From the NCBI RefSeq assembly GCF_008726925.1, contig NZ_VYWO01000004.1, positions 1 to 64,000 on the forward strand: DNA of 64,000 nt, in the 5' to 3' direction. Every line of letters starts with the position of its first letter. Position 1 is the first letter of the stretch. The position numbers and the translations under genes are program-made. The notes beneath the pieces were generated by a model. It was not told the origin of the DNA. It searched no databases and saw nothing but the letters and a program-made list of their open reading frames with translations. This DNA is from Aerococcus sanguinicola. GTDB lineage: Bacteria; Bacillota; Bacilli; Lactobacillales; Aerococcaceae. Shown here one piece after another: positions 38,111 to 45,356 of this stretch.

Positions 38111-38152
38111 GGAAAAGGCTTAAACAAAGTCACTTTCCTGCTTAAGCCTTTC
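38111..38152 (-). promoter_or_regulatory. Hairpin inside the glucuronate operon (uxuB to HAD)
   Basis: Minus-strand AAAGGCTTAA...TTTAAGCCTTTTCC between the uxuB stop and the HAD gene. It is terminator-like, but the T-run is interrupted; it may lower expression of the distal genes or protect the 3' end of the proximal mRNA. Confidence 0.5.
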
Positions 38153-38183
38153 CCGTTCATTCATCTAAATCAGCTCGCTCAGA

Positions 38184-39038
38184 TTAAACACCTGAGTAAG
38201 CAGCGAAACCACCATCGATTGGGATGATAACCCCGTTAACAAAGCTGGCAGATTTTTCATCAGCTAAGAAGAGGGTTGGTCCAACCATTTCATCAGGTTC
38301 GCCGAAGCGGCCCATTGGGGTATTGGTAATGATCTTGTTACCACGTGGTTTTAAGGTTTCGTGGTCTTCTTCAAACATTAAGTCAATGTTTTGGTGGGAC
38401 ACAAGGAAACCAGGTGCAATCGCATTGCAACGCACGCCAACTTTAGAGAAGTGAACAGCCAACCATTGGGTGAAGTTAGAGATGGCTGCCTTAGCTCCTG
38501 AGTAAGCTGGGATCTTGGTTAATGGAGTGAAGGCATTCATTGATGAGACATTAATGATGTTTGCCCCTTCACGCCCTACCATGTCTTTAGCGAAAACTTG
38601 GGTTGGGAGTAAGGTCCCTTGGAAGTTTAAGCTGAAGACAAAGTTAACGCCTTCTGGATCCAAGTCGAAGAAAGTCGTGGTTTCTTCGTCTAAACCTTCT
38701 TCGTGGAATTCGTTATCTGTCGTTGCACGTGGGCTGTTACCACCTGCACCGTTAACTAAGATGTCACATGGACCAAAATCTTCGTTTAATTGTTGGCGAA
38801 CAGCTTCTAAGTTTTCTTTGTCTAAAACATTACATTTGTAACCCTTAGCTTGACCCCCGCCTAAAGCGTTGATCTTCTCAGCAGCTTCATTCGCCGCATC
38901 TTCATTTAAGTCAAGCAAAGCCACATTAGCGCCAGCTTGCGCAAAGCCTTCAGCTAACTTAGAAACAATAATCCCACCTGCACCAGTTAACACAACAGTC
39001 TTGCCTGAAAAATCATGAACATATGGATTATTTGCCAT
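38184..39038 (-). CDS. uxuB: SDR-type fructuronate reductase (D-mannonate oxidoreductase)
   Basis: Short-chain dehydrogenase of 284 residues. The NAD(P) loop is LTGAGGIIVSKLAEGFA, then LVNGAGGNSPRAT, the catalytic SSMNAFTPLTKIPAYSGAK (Tyr and Lys) and RCNAIAPGFLV. The long insertion after GGNSP is typical of the SDR family replacing classical UxuB in Bacilli (YjmF-like). Position after uxuA supports reduction of fructuronate to mannonate. Start preceded by AGAAAGAAGGAATGCAAAA. Confidence 0.88.
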   Translation of the reverse strand: MANNPYVHDFSGKTVVLTGAGGIIVSKLAEGFAQAGANVALLDLNEDAANEAAEKINALGGGQAKGYKCNVLDKENLEAVRQQLNEDFGPCDILVNGAGGNSPRATTDNEFHEEGLDEETTTFFDLDPEGVNFVFSLNFQGTLLPTQVFAKDMVGREGANIINVSSMNAFTPLTKIPAYSGAKAAISNFTQWLAVHFSKVGVRCNAIAPGFLVSHQNIDLMFEEDHETLKPRGNKIITNTPMGRFGEPDEMVGPTLFLADEKSASFVNGVIIPIDGGFAAYSGV

Positions 39039-39062
39039 TTTTGCATTCCTTCTTTCTAAATT

Positions 39063-39112
39063 ACAGGGTGTGACTCTTGAGGCTCAGGCCTCAAGGTCTT
39101 TTGTCACACACT
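39063..39112 (-). promoter_or_regulatory. Hairpin between uxuA and uxuB
   Basis: GTGTGAC...GTCACAC and TTGAGGC-ctga-GCCTCAA nested arms begin about 10 bases after the uxuA stop. The first part, GTGTGACAAAAG, is identical to sequence at the same distance after ilvC. Confidence 0.55.
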
Positions 39113-39117
39113 CTTTC

Positions 39118-40227
39118 TTACTTACGGTTCTTAAGTAACTCTTCGTCGTGTGGATAAACGGCTTGGCCGAAGTCTGGCTTGCGGTCATACTTGTGGCAGA
39201 GCGCTTCGTAGAGGCCGTTAATGTAGGCAACCCCTAGGGCACGGTCATAGAGGCCGTAACCTGGTGTTTCAATTTGGTCGCCCCAGATGCGGCGGCCGTG
39301 GTCTGGGCGGATTGGGCCTTCCCAGCCATATTTCACTAAGAGGTCCATCATGCTGTAGAAGTCCACGTCCCCGTTAGCAGACAAGTGGCCAGTTTCCATG
39401 AAGCCCCAGTCGCCAGCTTGGACGTTACGGGCATGGACGAAGTTGATCCGGTCGCGTTTAAGGGCATATTCCATAATCGCATCCACATCGTTCTTCCCAT
39501 CGGAGAAGTAGCAGCCGTGGTCCATAGTGATCCCGTTGCTTGGTGAATCCACGATATCTAAGAAGCGTTTCACAGCGTCTAAGCCAGTGATAATACGTGG
39601 CAAGCCGAAGATTGAGTAGGGTGGATCATCAGGGTGGATAGCCATTTTCACGCCAGCTTCCTCAGCCACTGGAATAATTTCTTTAAGGAAATATTCTAAA
39701 TTTTCCCATAATTTTTCTTCATCGACTTCTGCATAGTCAGCGAAGACTTGGGCCATTTCTTCTTTAGTATAAGAAGCATCCCAACCTGGTAGGCTAAAGT
39801 CCCCATTGATTGGGTCCACAGCGTCTGCTTCATCCTTGAAGAAGGCCAAGCAGGTGGAACCATCAGGAAGAAGGTATTCTAAGTCCGTACGGGTCCAGTC
39901 AAAGACAGGCATGAAGTTGTAGCATACGACTGGAATGCCAGCCTTACCGACATTTCGGATCGATTCTTTATAATTTTCAATCAATTCGTCGCGGTTTGGC
40001 TTACCTAATTTGATATCTTCATGGACAGGAATGGATTCAATCACTGAGATGTGCATCCCTTGTTCCTCAACTGAAGCTTTTAATTTTTCGATGTTTTCTA
40101 GAGGCCATGCTTCCCCTACTGGCACATCATAAACAGCTGTCACGATACCTTGCATGCCTGGAATGACACGGATATCTTCCAGCTTTACTGGGTCATGATG
40201 GCCATACCATCTAAAACTCATTTCCAT
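39118..40227 (-). CDS. uxuA: Mannonate dehydratase
   Basis: Dehydrates D-mannonate to 2-keto-3-deoxygluconate. The 369 residues begin MEMSFRWYGHHDPVKLEDIRVIPGMQGIVTA. Motifs include VCYNFMPVFDWTRTDL, MAIHPDDPPYSIFGLPRI, MDHGCYFSDGKND, VHARNVQ and the C-terminal RPDHGRRIWG, which supply metal ligands. GGAGAAG lies 7 nt upstream of the ATG. First gene of the operon; no regulator or transporter gene is next to it. Confidence 0.96.
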   Translation of the reverse strand: MEMSFRWYGHHDPVKLEDIRVIPGMQGIVTAVYDVPVGEAWPLENIEKLKASVEEQGMHISVIESIPVHEDIKLGKPNRDELIENYKESIRNVGKAGIPVVCYNFMPVFDWTRTDLEYLLPDGSTCLAFFKDEADAVDPINGDFSLPGWDASYTKEEMAQVFADYAEVDEEKLWENLEYFLKEIIPVAEEAGVKMAIHPDDPPYSIFGLPRIITGLDAVKRFLDIVDSPSNGITMDHGCYFSDGKNDVDAIMEYALKRDRINFVHARNVQAGDWGFMETGHLSANGDVDFYSMMDLLVKYGWEGPIRPDHGRRIWGDQIETPGYGLYDRALGVAYINGLYEALCHKYDRKPDFGQAVYPHDEELLKNRK

Positions 40228-40321
40228 ATTTTATCTTCTCCTTTTCACAAAAAACTTGTGGGACATTGGTTGCCCAAGCTTATCCACAGTGTTCTAAGTC
40301 AATTGTACCTTATAAGCGATA

Positions 40322-40330
40322 ATTATATCA
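40322..40330 (-). promoter_or_regulatory. Extended -10 of the glucuronate operon promoter
   Basis: Minus-strand TGaTATAAT, about 95 bp before uxuA. No convincing -35 is seen, which suits an activated or CcpA-controlled promoter. Confidence 0.5.
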
Positions 40331-40380
40331 AGTAGACTTGCTTGAAAAGGCGAGTTTTTTAATAGTTTATATAAATATAT

Positions 40381-40395
40381 TTACAGCGCTTTCAT
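40381..40395 (-). promoter_or_regulatory. cre-like CcpA site 1
   Basis: Minus-strand ATGAAAGCGCTGTAA matches the cre consensus WTGNAANCGNWNNCW with one mismatch. It lies about 55 bp upstream of the uxu -10. Confidence 0.4.
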
Positions 40396-40437
40396 GTGCA
40401 GGCTTTCACTTGACGGTCTCAAAGCCTTGATTTGGCG

Positions 40438-40450
40438 CGAAAGCGTTTCA
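40438..40450 (-). promoter_or_regulatory. cre-like CcpA site 2
   Basis: CGAAAGCGTTTCA, nearly the palindromic cre core TGAAAGCGTTTCA, 57 bp from site 1. Carbon catabolite repression of a sugar-acid operon is biologically sensible. Confidence 0.4.
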
Positions 40451-40709
40451 ACTTAAGCTGGCACTTGCCATGGCTTGGGCTATTCTTTTGATTTGGAATC
40501 CCAATAATCATCCTGGGCTTTTTGTGCTCTTTTTGTGCTTGGCCCAGGGCTTCTTGGGCAGGGATATTCTGTAATTCCACCTGGTCGCGGGCATCTGACA
40601 GGGCTTGGTAAATCTGTCCGCCTGAATATTAATTAATCGTTGGAAGTGATGAAAATTGTATTTGAAAGCTTCCCCAGACACTTTTGTAATGGTTTCCAAG
40701 CTGTAACTA

Positions 40710-40718
40710 TGCTATACT
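40710..40718 (+). promoter_or_regulatory. Extended -10 promoter of the 36-residue membrane protein gene
   Basis: TGcTATACT, 30 bp before the start codon. Confidence 0.5.
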
Positions 40719-40748
40719 GGTTAAGAAAAAAAGAGTGAGGTGAATCCA

Positions 40749-40859
40749 ATGGCAACATCCAAAGCCCAAAAAAAGCGTAACCGCAAAATCCTCTGGTATG
40801 TGATTTTAATCATCTTCACCATTATCCAAAGTATCTACCTCAGCAATAAAGAAGATTAA
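40749..40859 (+). CDS. Small single-pass membrane protein, 36 residues
   Basis: Read from the DNA: a basic N-terminus MATSKAQKKRNRK, one hydrophobic helix (about residues 14-30, ILWYVILIIFTIIQSIY) and a short SNKED tail. GTGAGGTG lies 6-7 nt upstream of the ATG, an extended -10 precedes it and a strong terminator follows, so it looks like a free-standing gene. The topology would be N-terminus inside. I do not recognise a family. Confidence 0.65.
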   Translation: MATSKAQKKRNRKILWYVILIIFTIIQSIYLSNKED

Positions 40860-40880
40860 GCCATCAACCAGTAAGCAAAA

Positions 40881-40919
40881 AAGCAGAAGCCCATCCTCGC
40901 AGGAGCTTCTGCTTTTTTT
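40881..40919 (+). terminator. Terminator of the small membrane protein gene
   Basis: AAGCAGAAGC...GCTTCTGCTTTTTTTC, 20 bp after the stop. Confidence 0.88.
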
Positions 40920-40949
40920 CTTTTGTCTATCTGTCTGACACGGTTCAGC

Positions 40950-42323
40950 CTACAATTCCTTGGCCTGGCCCAGCTTGATCATACTCTCCGTATATAAACG
41001 AAGGAGGGGGATGAGGGTGTCGATAGCGATATATTCATCTGCTTGGTGGGCCAATTCAGGATCCTCCTGGAAGTTGGCTCCGAAGCTGATACAATTGGCC
41101 ACTTTCTTACTATAGGAAACTGCCTTGCCGATCAGCGGCGTCTGGCTTTCTTTCGGGAAGTGTTGGGCGAAGGTCTGGGACAAGAGCTGGACAGCGGGCC
41201 GGTCAGCCTCTTCCAGGGTCACTGGGACATCGAAACTGGCTTGGATTTGCCAGTCTGGCAGTTGACTTTGGATTTTTTCCTTTAGCTCATCTGAGGTCGA
41301 CCCATTTGGAAAGCGGCAATCAACTGCCAGGGTCATGCCAGTCTGGGCTTGGAAGTTGACTAAACCTAGGTTGAAAGTCAAAGCCCCCATTTCCTGGCTG
41401 GCATAGGCAATCCCCAGCCCCGACCCATCATAGGGGGTGAAAGCTTGAGCCAGTTCCCTAAAGACCGCTAAGTCTAAGCCGTCGCCTAGGATTTGGAAAA
41501 GCCGGCTGATGGCATTGACACCGAGCTGGGGTTCCGAGGCATGGGCCCCCTTACCGTCCAACCTTAAGTGAGTCTCCCCAGCCTGGTAGGTCACTTGGCC
41601 CGACCAGTCCCGTTGGTCAAGATAAGCCTGGATAACTTCTTGGTAGTCCCCGGCCAAGCGAGCTTGGGCCTGGGAAGGCACCACATTGGCTCCCTCTCCA
41701 CCCGTCAGTTCGAGGACGGGCCCATAGCCTGTCAGATCTTTCTTAAACTCCCAGGTAATGGCACCGAATTCCCCCACACAGACTGGGAAAATTCCATCCG
41801 GGGTGAAGGCAAAGTCCGGTTGGCCCTCCTGGTGCAAGTAAGGATCCAAGTCCAACATCTCGGTCTCTTCATCGGAACCATAGACCAGGCGGAGCTGGTT
41901 GCGGAGAGGGATCTGGTAGTCCTGGATGATCTTCATGGCATAGAAGACCAAGAGGCAGGACCGTTTCATATCATTGACCCCGCGCCCATAGAGCTTGCCA
42001 TCCTCAACGACGGCATCAAAAGCAGGCCGGGTCCAATGACTGCCCACCTGGACTACATCCAAATGGCTGACCACATCAATCCGGTGGGGCGTCGATAATT
42101 GCCCCGGCAGGTCCATGGCAATGGCCTCCTGGGCATAATTTTGAACAGTCAGTCCTGCTGCTTGTCCCAGTTCGGTCATAAAGTCTAAGGCCCGCCGGAT
42201 TTCTTGACCATAGGGAGCCTCCGTTGAAGCCGTCCCCTCATCACGGACGGATGGAATTCGGACCAGGGCCTTGAGGTCGGTCAATAGGTCCTCAAAATAA
42301 GCATCGTAGTTAATGGCTAACAT
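40950..42323 (-). CDS. M20-family dipeptidase (PepV-like)
   Basis: Zn-dependent peptidase that cleaves dipeptides with broad specificity. The 457 residues begin MLAINYDAYFEDLL; the frame opens with a GTG three codons earlier, but that GTG belongs to the ribosome site. Metal-binding motifs are VVSHLDVVQVG, GRGVNDMKRS and GSDEETEMLD; a lid domain lies in the middle (HLRLDGKGAHASEP). It follows traX-like by 23 bp on the same strand. Confidence 0.9.
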   Translation of the reverse strand: MLAINYDAYFEDLLTDLKALVRIPSVRDEGTASTEAPYGQEIRRALDFMTELGQAAGLTVQNYAQEAIAMDLPGQLSTPHRIDVVSHLDVVQVGSHWTRPAFDAVVEDGKLYGRGVNDMKRSCLLVFYAMKIIQDYQIPLRNQLRLVYGSDEETEMLDLDPYLHQEGQPDFAFTPDGIFPVCVGEFGAITWEFKKDLTGYGPVLELTGGEGANVVPSQAQARLAGDYQEVIQAYLDQRDWSGQVTYQAGETHLRLDGKGAHASEPQLGVNAISRLFQILGDGLDLAVFRELAQAFTPYDGSGLGIAYASQEMGALTFNLGLVNFQAQTGMTLAVDCRFPNGSTSDELKEKIQSQLPDWQIQASFDVPVTLEEADRPAVQLLSQTFAQHFPKESQTPLIGKAVSYSKKVANCISFGANFQEDPELAHQADEYIAIDTLIPLLRLYTESMIKLGQAKEL

Positions 42324-42346
42324 CTGTGCCACCTCTTTCTAATTCA

Positions 42347-43063
42347 TTACAGCAGCAAGTGACGGAGCCCCGCATACAAGAGCAAGTGGGCCGGATAGAG
42401 GAAGTAGAGCCAGCGGGTATTGGCTCGTCCCTTCTCTCCATTATATTGGTAGATTAAGAAGTAAGCAATCACAACACCAAGCCCCTCCCAGATCGATGCC
42501 AGGGTCCCCACTAAGGCCTGGTAGAAGCGGTTATGCCGGCTCAGATAGAGGAGAACTACCAAGGCCACCCCAAAATAACCGTAGTCAAATTGCCCCAGCT
42601 GGGCGATAAGCATTAAAGCCAGGGGCCCCAAGATTTTAAACCAGGGCAAGCGGTCTTGATCGATGGCCACCAGTGCTAAGAGGGCTGCAACTAAAGTAAA
42701 AAAGACATTCTGATGGGACCAGTCCAGGACCTGTCTGGAGAGGGCCAGGTCGAAGGGCAATTCCGATAAGAAGGCGAGCAAGGTCAAACGCCCCGCATAG
42801 GCCTTGACCGACCGGGTATGGACGAAGCCCTCAATCAGTAGAAAGCAAAAGATAGGAAAAGCTATCCGCCCGATAGCCCGCAAGAAGAGATAGAGCAGGC
42901 CTAAGATTGTACTAGACAGACCTGTCGGAAGCAGAAGCTGGGGTTCAATAAAGACCACTGCCGCATGGTCGATAAACATAGCCAGCATAGCATAAAGTTT
43001 CAATTGCGCCCCTGTTAAGGAGAAGATAGGGCCCTTCTGATCCTTTCCTAGTCTCTTTTCCAT
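42347..43063 (-). CDS. TraX-family membrane protein
   Basis: Polytopic protein of 238 residues with the TraX-family N-terminus GAQLKLYAMLAMFIDHAAVV and about seven hydrophobic segments, including RAIGRIAFPIFCFLLIEGFVHTRS. TraX of F plasmids acetylates pilin; chromosomal Firmicute members have no defined substrate, and no conjugation gene is nearby. Acyltransferase activity is inference. AGAGGGAAACAA precedes the ATG. It is divergent from the peptidase gene at 43150. Confidence 0.87.
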   Translation of the reverse strand: MEKRLGKDQKGPIFSLTGAQLKLYAMLAMFIDHAAVVFIEPQLLLPTGLSSTILGLLYLFLRAIGRIAFPIFCFLLIEGFVHTRSVKAYAGRLTLLAFLSELPFDLALSRQVLDWSHQNVFFTLVAALLALVAIDQDRLPWFKILGPLALMLIAQLGQFDYGYFGVALVVLLYLSRHNRFYQALVGTLASIWEGLGVVIAYFLIYQYNGEKGRANTRWLYFLYPAHLLLYAGLRHLLL

Positions 43064-43089
43064 TTGTTTCCCTCTTTCTCTGAATCTTT

Positions 43090-43118
43090 TTGTTCTTGGC
43101 TGTGATTTGTTTTATAAT
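43090..43118 (+). promoter_or_regulatory. Promoter of the M24 peptidase gene
   Basis: TTGTTC (43090-43095), 17-bp spacer, TATAAT (43113-43118), 31 bp before the start. Confidence 0.6.
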
Positions 43119-43149
43119 GCTTCTATCAAGACATAAAGGAGATGACAGG

Positions 43150-44271
43150 ATGGCAAATGAATATCCTGCCCGTTTAAGTGGCCTACAAGACCGGCTGGAA
43201 ACCCAGCATGTGAACCAAATCCTCATTACGGATCCTTACAGTATCTATTACTATACCGGTGTCCTGCTCGACCCCATGGAGCGGCTCTGGCTTCTCATCG
43301 TGCCCCATGAAGGAAGGCCCTGCCTGGTTGCGAACGAGCTCTTCCGCTTCCAGGTGGACCCTCTCTTCCAAGTCATTCGGACCAAAGACCAAGATGACTT
43401 CAGCCAGCTCCTCAAAAAGCTCCCCCTAGAGGAAGTGGGCAATTACGGGATCGACAAGCAGATGACAGCTAACTACCTCCTGCCCCTCATCAGCAACTAT
43501 CCCTTAAGTAATTTCAACTTAGCCAGCCAGTTGGTGGACCAGCAGCGGGGGATCAAATCAGCTGAGGAACAGGACCGCCTGCGCCAAGCCTCGGCGCTCA
43601 ATGACCAGGCCATGGCCCGCTTGGTAGAAGAAGTCCTCCCCTATGGCCCTAGCGAAATCGAAGCCTGCCGGGCCCTAGAAGATATCTACCAAGAGCTAGG
43701 AGCAGATGGCGGATTTAGCTTCGAACCCATCGTTGCTTACGGAGCCAATGGAGCTGACCCCCACCACCTGTCCGACCAGACCCGACCTCAGCCAGGAGAC
43801 GCTATTGTGGTCGACATTGGTTGCCGCCACCAAGGCTATTGTTCAGATATGACCCGGACCTTCTATTATGGCCAGGTCGACCCCCTGGACCGCGACATCT
43901 ATGAACTGACCCGCCAAGCCCAAGAAGCCGGCATCGCAGCTGTCCAAGTCGGCCAGGCCCGTTTCAAAGACGTGGATAACGCTTGCCGGTCCACCATCGC
44001 CCAAGCCGGTTACGGCGACCAGTTCATCCACCGGACCGGCCACTCCATCGGCCAAGAAACCCATGAAGCAGGAGACGTTAGCCAGGCCAATACCAAGCCA
44101 ATAGAAGCTGGCCAATGCTTCTCCATTGAACCCGGCATCTACCTAGAAGGCCAAACAGCCGTCCGCATCGAAGACCTCGTCATCGCCCAAACAGACGGCG
44201 TCGAAGTCATCAACCAATACCCCAAGGACTTAACGATTATTCCGATAAAGGGTGAGAGGGCTGGCGCTTAG
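43150..44271 (+). CDS. M24-family Xaa-Pro peptidase
   Basis: Metallopeptidase that removes residues before proline (PepP/PepQ group). The start MANEYPARLSGLQDRL has AAAGGAGATGACAG upstream; 373 residues. A creatinase-like N-domain is followed by the pita-bread domain with ligands in VVDIGCRHQGYCSDMTRTF, GHSIGQETHEAG, FSIEPGIY and VRIEDLV. The last residues, GERAGA, and the TAG stop lie inside the first structured repeat of the array at 44250. The original C-terminus was therefore probably near ...IIPIK. Confidence 0.92.
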   Translation: MANEYPARLSGLQDRLETQHVNQILITDPYSIYYYTGVLLDPMERLWLLIVPHEGRPCLVANELFRFQVDPLFQVIRTKDQDDFSQLLKKLPLEEVGNYGIDKQMTANYLLPLISNYPLSNFNLASQLVDQQRGIKSAEEQDRLRQASALNDQAMARLVEEVLPYGPSEIEACRALEDIYQELGADGGFSFEPIVAYGANGADPHHLSDQTRPQPGDAIVVDIGCRHQGYCSDMTRTFYYGQVDPLDRDIYELTRQAQEAGIAAVQVGQARFKDVDNACRSTIAQAGYGDQFIHRTGHSIGQETHEAGDVSQANTKPIEAGQCFSIEPGIYLEGQTAVRIEDLVIAQTDGVEVINQYPKDLTIIPIKGERAGA

Positions 44272-44724
44272 CTTTCGTTCACTGGAGCAAGTCACCAGAG
44301 CAGTCTCACAGACTGCGGCGGGGACTTGTGAAGTGACACGAAAGCTGCCAGACCGAACCCAACTAAAGGGTGAGAGCAAGAGCGTTTAGAAAGGGATGAC
44401 TGGAGGCAAAGCGGATAAGAGTGGCTGTAAGCCGATCGTTCCACTTTGCTGAAGTCACTCCCTTTCTGCTCTTGCGAACCCAACTACAAGGGTGAGAGGG
44501 CTGGCGCTTAGCTTTCGTTCACTGGAGCAAGTCACCAGAGCAGTCTCACAGACTGCGGCAGGGACTTGTGAAGTGACACGAAAGCTGCCAGACCGAACCC
44601 AACTAAAGGGTGAGAGAGGATGCGGGAGAAAGGGAGCTCTGGAGTAAAAGGCTAGAGAAGCTTAGCGAGCTTCGACAGCCTTTTGCGAAGAGGAGTCCTT
44701 TCTGCATCCTCGAACCCAACTAAG
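44250..44724 (+). repeat. Array of four structured repeats overlapping the end of the M24 peptidase gene
   Basis: Units at 44250-44367, 44368-44489, 44490-44607 and 44608-44724. Each begins GGGTGAGAG and ends CGAACCCAACTA. Units 1 and 3 differ by about one base. Unit 2 has outer arms GAGCAAGAGC/GCTCTTGC, and unit 4 GAGGATGCG/TGCATCCTC. The array starts 22 bases before the peptidase stop codon and ends just before a terminator hairpin. Confidence 0.88.
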
Positions 44725-44741
44725 TCACCCTAAAATAGCTC

Positions 44742-44770
44742 AGGCGCCCGCAACTTGCTAGGCGCCTTTC
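44742..44770 (+). terminator. Weak terminator after the array
   Basis: AGGCGC...GCGCCTTTC hairpin 18 bp beyond the last repeat unit; the T-run is short. Confidence 0.5.
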
Positions 44771-44777
44771 ACTTGCC

Positions 44778-45146
44778 CTAAAACCAGAGCTGGGCCTGGT
44801 GGAAGAGCCCCCGCAGATAGCTAATGACGAAGGGCCCAATAAACCAGAGGAGGACTAGGGTCACAATCACTAAGGCCAAGGCCAGGAAGCGGTAGCCGCC
44901 ATGCTGGCTATCTGACCAGAACCACTGGCGCTTACGTTCGCGGGCATAGAAGATTTCATTTGTATCCAGATCCAACTCCCGGGTTAAGGAATCGACGGGA
45001 TGGTTGACGCGCTTGAAGTCGTCTCCCGCATAGACCGTCGTTTCCTGCTGGTAATGCGTATCAAATAAGGCTAAGCGCTTCTTCTTATGACGTTCTTTTT
45101 CTTTGGCGAGTTCCGCTTTTGCCTGGCGGTAGCTTGCACGTTTCAC
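44778..45146 (-). CDS. Hypothetical protein with C-terminal TM helix
   Basis: I do not recognise this protein. From the GTG start (AGGGGAGGGGACCCA upstream) it has 122 residues: a lysine/arginine-rich N-terminal coil (KAELAKEKERHKKKR), a soluble middle (VNHPVDSLTRELDLDTNEIFYARERKRQ) and one strong hydrophobic segment near the C-terminus (FLALALVIVTLVLLWFIGPFVISYL). It looks like a tail-anchored membrane protein. No operon partner. Confidence 0.65.
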   Translation of the reverse strand: MKRASYRQAKAELAKEKERHKKKRLALFDTHYQQETTVYAGDDFKRVNHPVDSLTRELDLDTNEIFYARERKRQWFWSDSQHGGYRFLALALVIVTLVLLWFIGPFVISYLRGLFHQAQLWF

Positions 45147-45310
45147 TGGGTCCCCTCCCCTCTCAAAGGCCAGCCTAGCCAAGCTTAAGCAAGTAGGCAG
45201 CCCCCATAGGCATTCTTTTTTTCTATTTTAACGGCTATATTTGAATTTTTAACGAACTTTCAAGATATTATTTGACCATTCCCAGCTTTACAATTACATG
45301 CTAGAATAGA

Positions 45311-45349
45311 CAAGGAATAAAACGGAAAAATATCCTTGCCCATTAAGGA
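45311..45349 (+). promoter_or_regulatory. Possible Shine-Dalgarno switch upstream of metK
   Basis: TCCTTG (45333-45338) can pair either with CAAGGA (45311-45316) or with AAGGA of the metK ribosome site (45345-45349). Two mutually exclusive small hairpins result. An extended -10 TGcTAGAAT just upstream would give a leader of about 45 nt. I cannot match it to the SMK (SAM-III) consensus. Confidence 0.3.
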
Positions 45350-45356
45350 GGACAAA

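Noticed and set aside
42347..43063. Conjugative element suggested by the TraX-like protein
   Set aside because: No other transfer, relaxase, integrase or attachment-site sequence is seen; chromosomal TraX-like acyltransferases are common in Firmicutes.
45183..45356. S-box (SAM-I) riboswitch upstream of metK
   Set aside because: The leader after the likely promoter is only about 45 nt and lacks S-box conserved blocks and a terminator.
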